A DNA stretch of 34,464 nt. Source: SIG469 sp964541215 (lineage in GTDB: Bacteria; Bacillota; Clostridia; Oscillospirales; Oscillospiraceae). Position 1 is the first letter of the stretch, and each line of letters opens with the position of its first letter. Under the pieces are notes generated by a model that saw only the letters and a list, made by a program, of their open reading frames with translations, was not told the DNA's origin and made no database searches. The stretch spans positions 1 through 34,464 of the forward strand of contig CAZIPP010000006.1 in assembly GCA_964541215.1 (NCBI GenBank), given 5' to 3'. Positions 27,747 through 34,391 of this stretch are shown piece by piece. The position numbers were made by a program, and so were the translations under genes.

Positions 27747-28643
27747 ATGAAAAAAGCACTCGTCATGTATGCCAGCATTACAGGCAATACCGAGAAGATA
27801 GGCTTTGCTTTTAAGGAAGCCCTTGAAGAAATGGGCTGGACTGTTGATACCTGCAAACTTACCAACAAAACAAATTTTGTAGACGATCCCATTTTCCTTG
27901 ATGAATATGACCTGTTCTTCCTTGGCAGCCCCATCATGGCAGGTCTGCCTTCAACCCTGTTGGGCAAGAACCTCGGTCTTACTCAGTCTATACCTCCCCG
28001 TATGTATTCCGACCGCATCATCATGCCCGGTCTGAAACGCCCCGAAACCGACGATTACACTCCTTACGCAGTTGTTTATGCCACCTACGGCGGTGCGTCC
28101 ACCGGTCCCAAGGAATGCCTTGCAACCCTTGAGATCGAAAAGCTGTATCTTGACAATCTGTATATGCAGACTATCGGTCAGTTTGCCTGCCTTGGCACAG
28201 AGGCTCACCACGCAGCGGTGGATACTGTTGCAGATAAGATCGGTCAAAGCGTTGACCTGGCTTCTGATACGCTTCAGAGATTCAAGGACAACCCCAATGC
28301 GGAAGAATTCAAGAATATGCCTCCCCATATACTTGGCGAGCTGAGAGCAGCTGCCGGTATGGGTGAAGGCGGTCCCATCCACAGCGCGGAAGAGATCCTT
28401 GCCATGGACAAGACCGGCAAAGGCACCAAGGGCGCTCCCGGCGGCAAGCCCGGCGGTCCCGGAGGACCTCCCCCCGATATGGTCATGGACGAAAACTCCA
28501 TGCACGTTATGAACCGCGAACCTCGTCCCAATGCCGATGATATCGAAGCTGCAAAGATTTTCGTCCGCAACCTTGTCAAGTGCTATTTCTACGAAAACGG
28601 CGGTCGCAGACGCCACGGCGGCGAGCTGATTTCCATAAGCTAA
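27747..28643 (+). CDS. Flavodoxin-like protein with Gly/Pro-rich C-terminal extension
   Basis: A 298-residue protein. Residues 1 to about 165 are a flavodoxin fold with the FMN phosphate loop S-I-T-G-N-T (10-15) and the core strand LFFLGSPIMAG. The rest is unusual: a helix-forming stretch, then KGAPGGKPGGPGGPPPDM (about 231-248), then a final helical part ending in RRRHGGELISIS. No signal peptide. GGAGG precedes the ATG. Codon use is strongly biased to C-ending codons, suggesting high expression. The last 37 bases of the gene are duplicated at 29365-29401. An electron-transfer or NAD(P)H-dependent reductase role is possible but not provable. Confidence 0.85.
   Translation: MKKALVMYASITGNTEKIGFAFKEALEEMGWTVDTCKLTNKTNFVDDPIFLDEYDLFFLGSPIMAGLPSTLLGKNLGLTQSIPPRMYSDRIIMPGLKRPETDDYTPYAVVYATYGGASTGPKECLATLEIEKLYLDNLYMQTIGQFACLGTEAHHAAVDTVADKIGQSVDLASDTLQRFKDNPNAEEFKNMPPHILGELRAAAGMGEGGPIHSAEEILAMDKTGKGTKGAPGGKPGGPGGPPPDMVMDENSMHVMNREPRPNADDIEAAKIFVRNLVKCYFYENGGRRRHGGELISIS
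28605..28641 (+). repeat. Direct repeat copy 1 (3' end of flavodoxin-like gene)
   Basis: The 37 bases from CGCAGACGCC to CCATAAGCT are identical to 29365-29401. This copy encodes the last 12 residues of the flavodoxin-like protein and the first base of its stop codon. Confidence 0.95.
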
Positions 28644-28650
28644 ACCACCA

Positions 28651-28681
28651 AAATACTGCCGTAATTTTTACGGCAGTATTT
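28651..28681 (+). terminator. Terminator of the flavodoxin-like gene
   Basis: AAATACTGCCGTAA (28651-28664) pairs with TTACGGCAGTATTT (28668-28681) around three T residues, followed by TATTTTTCT. A related hairpin follows the duplicated gene end at 29408. Confidence 0.9.
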
Positions 28682-28755
28682 TATTTTTCTGATCAACATT
28701 GAGAGGTTTTGTTGAATTTGCACTAATTGCATGTTGGAATTTGAAGTGTATATTA

Positions 28756-28783
28756 TTGACAATGACGAAATACATGATATACT
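28756..28783 (+). promoter_or_regulatory. Promoter of the lipoprotein gene
   Basis: TTGACA at 28756-28761 and TATACT at 28778-28783, spaced by 16 bases. It lies 30 bases before the lipoprotein ATG. Confidence 0.7.
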
Positions 28784-28812
28784 ACAAATATAAGAAGATG
28801 ATGTAGAAAGGA

Positions 28813-29346
28813 ATGATCTGTATCAAGCGTGTGCTCATTTTATTAATGATTCTGCTGTTGCTTTCAGCATGCGGCAAGTCAATTGATGCAACATCTTCAT
28901 CTCCTGCGGAACAACTGGAAAACCATATTGAAAAGCAAGCTAAAGCAACTACAGCATATCAATCCATGTACGAGCATTTTCAACCAATAGAATTGAATGA
29001 AGGTGAGTTTGAATACGATTATGATTCTGATTATGGCGGTGCTTATATCAATGACAACGATGATTTAGTGATATGCGTGAAAGGCTTAACACAGGAAAGT
29101 AAGGATAAGTATATCCTGTATTGCGGAACTGAAGAAATCTTATTTCAGGAAGTAAATTATTCTTTTCTGGAGCTGTGCCAATACGCTGCAATGATCCATC
29201 CTGCATTGGGAAGTAACGTTCTCTATGGTGTTAACGAACAGAACAATTGCGTAGACGTTTTCATTAGTCCCGGAACTGATGTTCCGGAAAATTTGAAAGA
29301 TTTACCGATAACCTTTATTGAAACCGAGGAGGATTTTGGCTTCTGA
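28813..29346 (+). CDS. Small lipoprotein of unknown function
   Basis: A 177-residue protein with a lipoprotein signal: KR near the N-terminus, a hydrophobic run and the lipobox LLLLSAC with the lipid-bearing C20. The mature part is acidic and has no motif I recognise. AAAGGA directly abuts the ATG at 28813, an unusually short distance, so the true start may differ (a GTG at 28831 in frame is too close to the signal core). The gene is more AT-rich than its neighbours. It has its own promoter and sits between two copies of a 37-bp repeat, so it looks like an inserted cassette. Confidence 0.75.
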   Translation: MICIKRVLILLMILLLLSACGKSIDATSSSPAEQLENHIEKQAKATTAYQSMYEHFQPIELNEGEFEYDYDSDYGGAYINDNDDLVICVKGLTQESKDKYILYCGTEEILFQEVNYSFLELCQYAAMIHPALGSNVLYGVNEQNNCVDVFISPGTDVPENLKDLPITFIETEEDFGF

Positions 29347-29403
29347 GGTTTGACCTTCGTCGACCGCAGACGCCACGGCGGCGAGCTGATTTCCATAAGC
29401 TGA
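29347..29403 (+). pseudogene. Remnant 3' end of a flavodoxin-like gene
   Basis: Directly after the lipoprotein stop, and in the same frame, the bases encode a short piece ending RRRHGGELISIS and a TGA. These 12 residues are identical to the C-terminus of the flavodoxin-like protein. There is no start codon or upstream body, so this is a leftover or duplicated gene end. Confidence 0.8.
29365..29401 (+). repeat. Direct repeat copy 2
   Basis: Identical over 37 bases to 28605-28641, the two copies being 760 bases apart. Together they bracket the lipoprotein gene. Confidence 0.95.
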
Positions 29404-29407
29404 TGAT

Positions 29408-29443
29408 AAAAAATACTGCCGTATTGCCGCGGCAGTATTTTTT
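29408..29443 (+). terminator. Terminator after the lipoprotein/gene-end remnant
   Basis: AAAAAATACTGCCG (29408-29421) pairs with CGGCAGTATTTTTT (29430-29443), with an eight-base loop. The stem shares AAATACTGCCG and CGGCAGTATTT with the terminator at 28651. Confidence 0.9.
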
Positions 29444-29460
29444 GCAAACTTTGTCAATAT

Positions 29461-29499
29461 TTAATGAAGAGTTCAAAAGGATTTAACAAGGATTTTACA
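29461..29499 (+). promoter_or_regulatory. Candidate PhoP-binding array (PHO box)
   Basis: Four TTnAnA-like hexamers occur with exact 11-base periodicity: TTAATG (29461), TTCAAA (29472), TTAACA (29483) and TTTACA (29494). The Firmicute PhoP consensus is TT(A/C/T)ACA repeated with spacers of about 5 bases. The array lies just upstream of a -10 box and of a phosphate transporter gene. Confidence 0.7.
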
Positions 29500-29528
29500 T
29501 TGTGATGGTAAACTGTTAATTGTATAAC
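29500..29528 (+). promoter_or_regulatory. Candidate promoter of the Na/Pi cotransporter gene
   Basis: TTGTGA at 29500-29505 and TATAAC at 29523-29528, spaced by 17 bases. The poor -35 box suits an activator-dependent promoter, and the PhoP-like array abuts it. Confidence 0.6.
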
Positions 29529-29544
29529 TATGTGAGGTGAAGGT

Positions 29545-31284
29545 ATGGACTTTTTTGACGTATTAGCCCTTGTTGGTGGACTGGCCTTGTTCCTTTTTGG
29601 CATGAGCCTTATGGGAACTGCCCTTGAAAAAAGAGCGGGCAGCCAACTTAAAACTATTCTGGCAAGCATCACATCCAACCCCTTCAAAGGATTCCTGCTG
29701 GGTCTTGGCGTAACAGCCATTATCCAGTCATCGTCAGCCACTACCGTTATGGTAGTTGGTTTCGTCAACTCCGGTATCATGACCCTCCGTCAGGCTGTTG
29801 GTGTTATCATGGGTGCGAACCTTGGTACGTCCATGACATCCTGGATACTCAGTCTTACAGGCATTGAGGGAGAAAGCTTCTGGATACAGCTTCTTAAACC
29901 GCAGTCCTTTACACCTGTTCTGGCTTTGATCGGCGTAATTCTGTATATGTTCCAAAACGATGCCAAGAAAAAAGACAACGGTCTTATCCTTCTGGGTTTT
30001 TCGGTTTTGATGTTTGGTATGGAGGCGATGTCTGACGCGGTTTCCGGTCTTCGTTCCGTACCTGAATTCACCAGGATACTTACGCTGTTTTCCAATCCCA
30101 TCCTTGGCGTTCTGGTTGGTACTGTGTTTACAGCAATTATACAGTCATCTTCAGCTTCTGTTGGTATCCTGCAGGCGCTTACAACCACCGGAAGCATCAC
30201 ATATGCTACAGCCGTTCCCATCATAATGGGTCAGAATATCGGCACCTGCGTCAGTGCGCTGATCTCATCCATTGGCGCCAGCAAGAACGCTCGTCGCGCG
30301 GCAATGGTCCACCTTTACTTCAACGTAATCGCAACACTTATTCTTCTTCCCGCGTTCTATATTATTGAGCATACTGTCGGTTTCTGGTTTACTGATGAAA
30401 TTGCCGATCCCCTTGGTATAGCTATTGTGCATACCGCTTTCAAACTGCTGGCGCTGGCACTTCTGATGCCTCATACAAAGTGGCTTGAAAAGCTTGCAGT
30501 TCTTACTGTCAAAGACAGCAAGAAAGATAACGAAATGCCTGTCCTTGACGAACGCCTTATGGCAACTCCTTCTATCGCTATTGAACGCTGCCGTCAGCTG
30601 ACACTGGAAATGGGAGACATTTCCATGGAGGCTGTTAAGCTTGCCGTGGGTCAGCTGAAAAGCTTTGATACGAAGACCGGTCAGAAAGTTCGTGAGCTTG
30701 AAAACAAGGCTGACAAATACGAAGATATTCTGGGTACATACCTTGTTAAGCTCAGCAGCCACAGTATGTCTGAAAACGACAGCGCCGAAGTGGCGAAGCT
30801 GCTGCATATCATAGGTGACCTTGAACGTATCTCCGACCATGGCGTTATTTTCCTGGATGTTGTGGAAGAGATCCGTGATAAAAAGCTGGACTTCTCTGCT
30901 GATGCCAAGAATGAACAGACCGTGATGATCTCTGCCGTTGAAGAGATAATGGAACTCACGCTCAAGGCACTTTCCGGTGATGAGCAGGCGGCGTATCTTG
31001 TCCAGCCTCTTGATCAGGTAATAGACAACCTTCAGAATGAGCTGCGTTCACGCCATATTACCCGCCTTCAGAAGTCCGAATGTACCATCGAAATGGGTTT
31101 CGTGCTGTCAGATATGCTCACCAGTCTGGAACGTGTGGGCGGTCACTGCGCGAATGTTGCCGGTTGTATGGTAGAAATATCCCAGTATCGTTTGGGACTT
31201 CACGGCTACAGCGATTCGCTTCGTGGAGACGGAACGGTATATGCGGAAAATGTACAGAAATATACCAAACAGTTTGCGATCTAA
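29545..31284 (+). CDS. Na/Pi cotransporter family protein with PhoU-like domain
   Basis: A 579-residue membrane protein for sodium-driven phosphate uptake. Two inverted-repeat units carry the hallmark QSSSA motifs, in TAIIQSSSATTVMVVGFVNSG (given in part) and again in AIIQSSSASVGILQAL. Several membrane segments span about residues 1-310. The C-terminal part (about 345-560) is a helical PhoU-like domain, starting CRQLTLEMGDISMEAV, probably regulatory. GAGGTGAAGG precedes the ATG. A PhoP-like operator lies upstream and a terminator follows. Confidence 0.92.
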   Translation: MDFFDVLALVGGLALFLFGMSLMGTALEKRAGSQLKTILASITSNPFKGFLLGLGVTAIIQSSSATTVMVVGFVNSGIMTLRQAVGVIMGANLGTSMTSWILSLTGIEGESFWIQLLKPQSFTPVLALIGVILYMFQNDAKKKDNGLILLGFSVLMFGMEAMSDAVSGLRSVPEFTRILTLFSNPILGVLVGTVFTAIIQSSSASVGILQALTTTGSITYATAVPIIMGQNIGTCVSALISSIGASKNARRAAMVHLYFNVIATLILLPAFYIIEHTVGFWFTDEIADPLGIAIVHTAFKLLALALLMPHTKWLEKLAVLTVKDSKKDNEMPVLDERLMATPSIAIERCRQLTLEMGDISMEAVKLAVGQLKSFDTKTGQKVRELENKADKYEDILGTYLVKLSSHSMSENDSAEVAKLLHIIGDLERISDHGVIFLDVVEEIRDKKLDFSADAKNEQTVMISAVEEIMELTLKALSGDEQAAYLVQPLDQVIDNLQNELRSRHITRLQKSECTIEMGFVLSDMLTSLERVGGHCANVAGCMVEISQYRLGLHGYSDSLRGDGTVYAENVQKYTKQFAI

Positions 31285-31291
31285 TGTCTCG

Positions 31292-31316
31292 GAGCCTGCC
31301 GCATTGCGGCAGGCTC
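31292..31316 (+). terminator. Terminator of the Na/Pi cotransporter gene
   Basis: GAGCCTGCCGC (31292-31302) pairs with GCGGCAGGCTC (31306-31316) around ATT, followed by TTTATTAT. Confidence 0.9.
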
Positions 31317-31367
31317 TTTATTATGTTTGGTAAGAAGTGTTGATATGTTTGATCATGTCGTGCCGGC

Positions 31368-31405
31368 TGTGATAAATATTCATATTTGTGTGAATATTTA
31401 TCACA
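31368..31405 (+). promoter_or_regulatory. Perfect 15-bp inverted repeat, candidate operator
   Basis: TGTGATAAATATTCA (31368-31382) and TGAATATTTATCACA (31391-31405) are perfect inverted copies around eight bases. There is no T-run after it, and it is AT-rich, so an operator is likelier than a terminator. It lies 87 bases before the CoA-transferase start. The TGTGA...TCACA ends resemble CRP/FNR-type sites, but the span is longer. Confidence 0.6.
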
Positions 31406-31491
31406 TAACATTCATCAATAATTACTCTTTACTATATAAACAATGTCTTGTAAAATGGTATAAAATGCAAGAATACTTATTGGAGGCAACC

Positions 31492-32793
31492 ATGAATAAA
31501 TATATCTCGGAATACAACAGCAAGAAGGTATCACTGGAGGAAGCGTTGAGCGTTTTCAAGAGTGGTTATACCCTTGGAACCTCGGAAAATGCCATTGAGC
31601 CTACAGCTTTGTTCGACAATCTTCATACTCTCCATGGCAAGGTCAATGGCATAACCATGCTTGATGGCATCATGCTCAGAGAGCATCCCTTTATCGTGGA
31701 TCCTCAATACAAGGGTCTGGTCAATACCGAATCCATCTTTCTGATGGGACCTGCCAGAAAGGGTCTGAAGTTTGGTGGCGTTACCCATGTGCCCGGTGAC
31801 CTGCATACTGTGTCAAAGCGTTGGCTGGAAGCCAGAGATAATCACATCAATGTGTTCTGGGGTAAGGCATCGCCCATGGATGAACATGGCTATATGTGTA
31901 TGTCACTGTGCCTGATATATGAAAGGGAGCTGCTTGAATCCGCGGATATCGTTATTCTTGAAGTTGACCCAAACGTGCCCGTGGTATTCGGAGATACAGA
32001 GGTTCATATTCGCGACGTTGACTATATTGTTGAAACAAACAATCCTCTGCCTGAACTGCCCCGCAGCAAGCCTACCGAAGATGAAAAAACCATGGGCGGA
32101 TATATAGCCTCCCTTGTAAATGACGGTGATACTATTCAGCTGGGTATAGGCGGTGTGCCTGATGCTGTGGCAGAACAGCTTATGACAAAGCACGATCTGG
32201 GCATCCACACCGAGCTTATAACAAACTCAATGGCTGATCTGGCTGAAGCGGGGGTCGTTAACGGTAAGAAAAAGTCTATCAATCGGGGGAAAATAGTTTC
32301 CTCTTTCGTAATGGGAGATAGGCGTCTTTATGATTTCGTAAACAGAAACCCTTCTGTCAGGATCAAACGTGCAAGCTATACCAATGACCCCATGGTAGTT
32401 GCACAAAATGACAACATGGTGTCCATCAACAGCGCCCTGTCCATAGACCTGACAGGTCAGTGTGCATCGGAAGCATTGGGGACGGTGCAGTACAGCGGTA
32501 CCGGCGGACAGGTAGACACCGCTGTAGGCGCTCTCCACGCCAAGAATGGACGCAGCATCATTGCTATCCACTCGACTGCTAAAAACGGCACAGTGAGCAC
32601 TATAACGCCCACACTGGCACCTGGGTCTATAGTGACTCTGAACCGCACCAATGTTGACCATGTCGTAACAGAGTATGGCATAGCATATATGCGTGGTCGC
32701 TCTGTGCGCCAGAGAATAGAAAACCTCATCGGTGTGGCTCATCCGGATTTCCGTGGCGAGCTGAGAGCGGAAGCCAACAAGATTTGGTTTTGA
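31492..32793 (+). CDS. Acetyl-CoA hydrolase/transferase family CoA-transferase
   Basis: A 433-residue cytoplasmic enzyme of the family that includes butyryl-CoA:acetate and 4-hydroxybutyrate CoA-transferases. The probable catalytic glutamate is E241 in LGIHTELITNSMADL, the position used in 4-hydroxybutyrate CoA-transferase. The CoA-loop block SEALGTVQYSGTGGQVDT and the ending GVAHPDFRGEL are present. ATG 31492 follows TTGGAGG; an open frame extends upstream but crosses the palindrome and has no ribosome site. Substrates are not decidable from sequence; a role in acetate/butyrate fermentation is the natural inference. Confidence 0.9.
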   Translation: MNKYISEYNSKKVSLEEALSVFKSGYTLGTSENAIEPTALFDNLHTLHGKVNGITMLDGIMLREHPFIVDPQYKGLVNTESIFLMGPARKGLKFGGVTHVPGDLHTVSKRWLEARDNHINVFWGKASPMDEHGYMCMSLCLIYERELLESADIVILEVDPNVPVVFGDTEVHIRDVDYIVETNNPLPELPRSKPTEDEKTMGGYIASLVNDGDTIQLGIGGVPDAVAEQLMTKHDLGIHTELITNSMADLAEAGVVNGKKKSINRGKIVSSFVMGDRRLYDFVNRNPSVRIKRASYTNDPMVVAQNDNMVSINSALSIDLTGQCASEALGTVQYSGTGGQVDTAVGALHAKNGRSIIAIHSTAKNGTVSTITPTLAPGSIVTLNRTNVDHVVTEYGIAYMRGRSVRQRIENLIGVAHPDFRGELRAEANKIWF

Positions 32794-32799
32794 TTAAAC

Positions 32800-32901
32800 G
32801 CTGTCATTTTGATACCTGCGCTGCACCGCTACGATGCAATATCGTAGTGGCCGACCTGTGTGTCGGCCATCATTAGGGGCGCACACGCAGGTGCGCCCCT
32901 A
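32800..32901. repeat. Intergenic hairpin element between converging genes
   Basis: The segment starts with the family end GCTGTCATTTTGA (32800-32812), then carries three hairpins in a row: CTACGAT/ATCGTAG (32829-32835/32841-32847), TGGCCGAC/GTCGGCCA (32848-32855/32862-32869) and TAGGGGCGCAC/GTGCGCCCCTA (32874-32884/32891-32901). No coding potential. The last one resembles GC-rich dispersed repeats of Clostridia. Confidence 0.65.
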
Positions 32902-32918
32902 CAATGTTGTCCCTGACA

Positions 32919-32950
32919 AAAAACTGTCCCTCAAGCGAGGGACAGTTTTT
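32919..32950. terminator. Bidirectional terminator
   Basis: AAAAACTGTCCCTC (32919-32932) pairs with GAGGGACAGTTTTT (32937-32950) around AAGC. The stem is a perfect 14 bp with A and T runs at the two ends, so it can end both the CoA-transferase (+) and the deacetylase (-) transcripts. Confidence 0.92.
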
Positions 32951-32953
32951 GTC

Positions 32954-34060
32954 TTATTTATATACGCCCTTGATGTAGTTGTGAGCCTTAACGGGGTCAA
33001 CATACTCTTCCAACTCGCGGAAGGTGATACACTTGCCGCCGTATTCGTAGATCGTGCGGATGAGTTCTTCAAAGGGAGGTCCGGGCATACGTGTATCATT
33101 GATTTCGTGGAATACCAGAAGGGCAACCTTGCCTACGCATTTATCCAGCACAGGCTTGATGGCTTCAGCGCTCATAACAGAAACGTTGGGGACGACCATG
33201 GGAGTGTCTACATAGGGATCATACAGGGCGCTGCCGCGAAGCAGGGGAGTGACTCCGGCTCTGTCGCCCCGTCCCCAGTGGTAGCCAAGTTCCTGCATAA
33301 GGGACTCTATTTCGGGAGAATACTGACCGCCGGGAGCACCGAAAACGGTGGGCTTGGGAATACCGTATTTGTAGCACTGCTCTTCAAGACCCTGTATCTC
33401 CCGGAGCTTGTCTTCTCTGGAGCTGGTCTGGAACTTGTCGGTGTGGTGCCAGGAATGGTTGCACACTTCGTGACCGCGGTCGCTCAGTTCCTTTATCTGT
33501 TCCCAGGTCATGAACTTTGTTTTGTCGGCAAAAGAGGCACCGGAGAACATATTGGATTCCATTTCCGTGGTGAACAGATTTGCGTGGAAACCGTATTTTT
33601 CAAGGATGGGGCATGCTTCTGTATAATGGTCAATAGTGCTGTCGTCGAAAGTAAGCAGGACCTGCTTGTCGGGAATGGGCTTAATAACGGGATCGGCATC
33701 CTTCAGAGCCTGTTTCAGAGCTGCGCCGCTGAAACCAAGAGCTTTTTCAACAGAAGCATCATCGACTTCTTCGCCGGAAAGCAGGGCAACAAGGACTTTT
33801 TCCTTTTCATTGGCTGCATTCATCATGGCGCCCATGCCGCCGGGACCGCCGGGACCTCCACCACCGGGTCCGCCGGGTCCGCCAGGTCCACCGGGTCCGC
33901 CGCCTTCATCGGAAGGCATTGCGGGAGGACCGGAACGCTTGGGGTAATCCTCTGGCATGCAGTCCTGGAACAGATCCATGGCTATGTAACGGTCGGGAGC
34001 CAGCAGGCGTTTGCGAACATCATAAGCCTGCAGAGCTTGTACGAATTTTTCAAGATTCAT
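32954..34060 (-). CDS. NodB-type polysaccharide deacetylase-like protein with GGP-repeat tract
   Basis: A 368-residue protein. Residues 1-45 are a charged helical region without signal peptide or membrane segment. Residues 53-76 are a GGP-repeat tract (collagen-like). The NodB domain covers about 130-350: LLTFDDSTIDHY (D139, D140), NHSWHH (H202, H206) for the metal site, and LVFHEIND (H318). The third motif reads FGAPGGQYS and lacks the usual arginine. Deacetylases of this fold remove N- or O-acetyl groups from glycans, but normally outside the cell; here a cytoplasmic site is predicted. GGAGGAAG precedes the start. Codon bias suggests strong expression. Confidence 0.88.
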   Translation of the reverse strand: MNLEKFVQALQAYDVRKRLLAPDRYIAMDLFQDCMPEDYPKRSGPPAMPSDEGGGPGGPGGPGGPGGGGPGGPGGMGAMMNAANEKEKVLVALLSGEEVDDASVEKALGFSGAALKQALKDADPVIKPIPDKQVLLTFDDSTIDHYTEACPILEKYGFHANLFTTEMESNMFSGASFADKTKFMTWEQIKELSDRGHEVCNHSWHHTDKFQTSSREDKLREIQGLEEQCYKYGIPKPTVFGAPGGQYSPEIESLMQELGYHWGRGDRAGVTPLLRGSALYDPYVDTPMVVPNVSVMSAEAIKPVLDKCVGKVALLVFHEINDTRMPGPPFEELIRTIYEYGGKCITFRELEEYVDPVKAHNYIKGVYK

Positions 34061-34107
34061 TATACTTCCTCCTGATTTTCAATATTCTCGTTTGTGTCAA
34101 TTTTAAA

Positions 34108-34147
34108 ACAATTGTGCATAAAAAACAAGCGGGGATGAACAATTGTG
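34108..34147. repeat. Two ACAATTGTG repeats 31 bases apart
   Basis: ACAATTGTG occurs at 34108-34116 and at 34139-34147. Each contains the palindrome ACAATTGT. The spacing is about three helical turns. They lie upstream of the minus-strand deacetylase gene and could be regulator sites; chance in AT-rich DNA is possible. Confidence 0.4.
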
Positions 34148-34220
34148 TGCTGATAACAGCTTCGTCGATTATTTAAGCAAGATTCATGCCAAAAAACTAA
34201 AAAATAAAGTAAAATAGTGC

Positions 34221-34248
34221 TTGACTTTTTCTCCTGATTGAGTATAAT
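34221..34248 (+). promoter_or_regulatory. Promoter of tRNA-Gln
   Basis: TTGACT at 34221-34226 and TATAAT at 34243-34248, spaced by 16 bases, ending 17 bases before the tRNA 5' end. Confidence 0.85.
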
Positions 34249-34265
34249 ATATTTGCTTAACAAAT

Positions 34266-34339
34266 AGGGGATTTGTGTAACGGTAGCACACCGGACTCTG
34301 ACTCCGTTTGCGGGGGTTCGAATCCCTCATCCCCTGCCA
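34266..34339 (+). tRNA. tRNA-Gln (anticodon CUG)
   Basis: A complete cloverleaf. The acceptor AGGGGAT (34266-34272) pairs perfectly with ATCCCCT (34329-34335), with discriminator G and an encoded CCA (34337-34339). The D arm is GTG/CAC. The anticodon loop CTCTGAC gives CUG, reading CAG codons. The T arm has loop TTCGAAT. The bottom pair of the anticodon stem (27-43) is a C-U mismatch. It has its own promoter and a strong terminator. Confidence 0.96.
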
Positions 34340-34383
34340 GTAAAGAAAAAGCCTTTGTCGTAAGACAAAGGCTTTTTCTTTAC
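34340..34383 (+). terminator. Terminator of tRNA-Gln
   Basis: A perfect 20-bp stem (34340-34359 with 34364-34383) around GTAA. The right arm contains GGCTTTTTCTTT, providing the T-rich tail inside the stem. Confidence 0.9.
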
Positions 34384-34391
34384 AACGAAAT

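Noticed and set aside
31327..31491. N-terminal extension of the CoA-transferase
   Set aside because: The open frame crosses the palindrome and lacks a ribosome site; ATG 31492 has GGAGG and matches the family N-terminus.
32834..34075. A 413-codon open frame on the plus strand opposite the deacetylase gene
   Set aside because: It lies antisense to a gene with NodB motifs and a strong ribosome site, starts inside the hairpin cluster and has no recognisable domain. The high-GC codon bias of the minus-strand gene keeps the opposite frame open.
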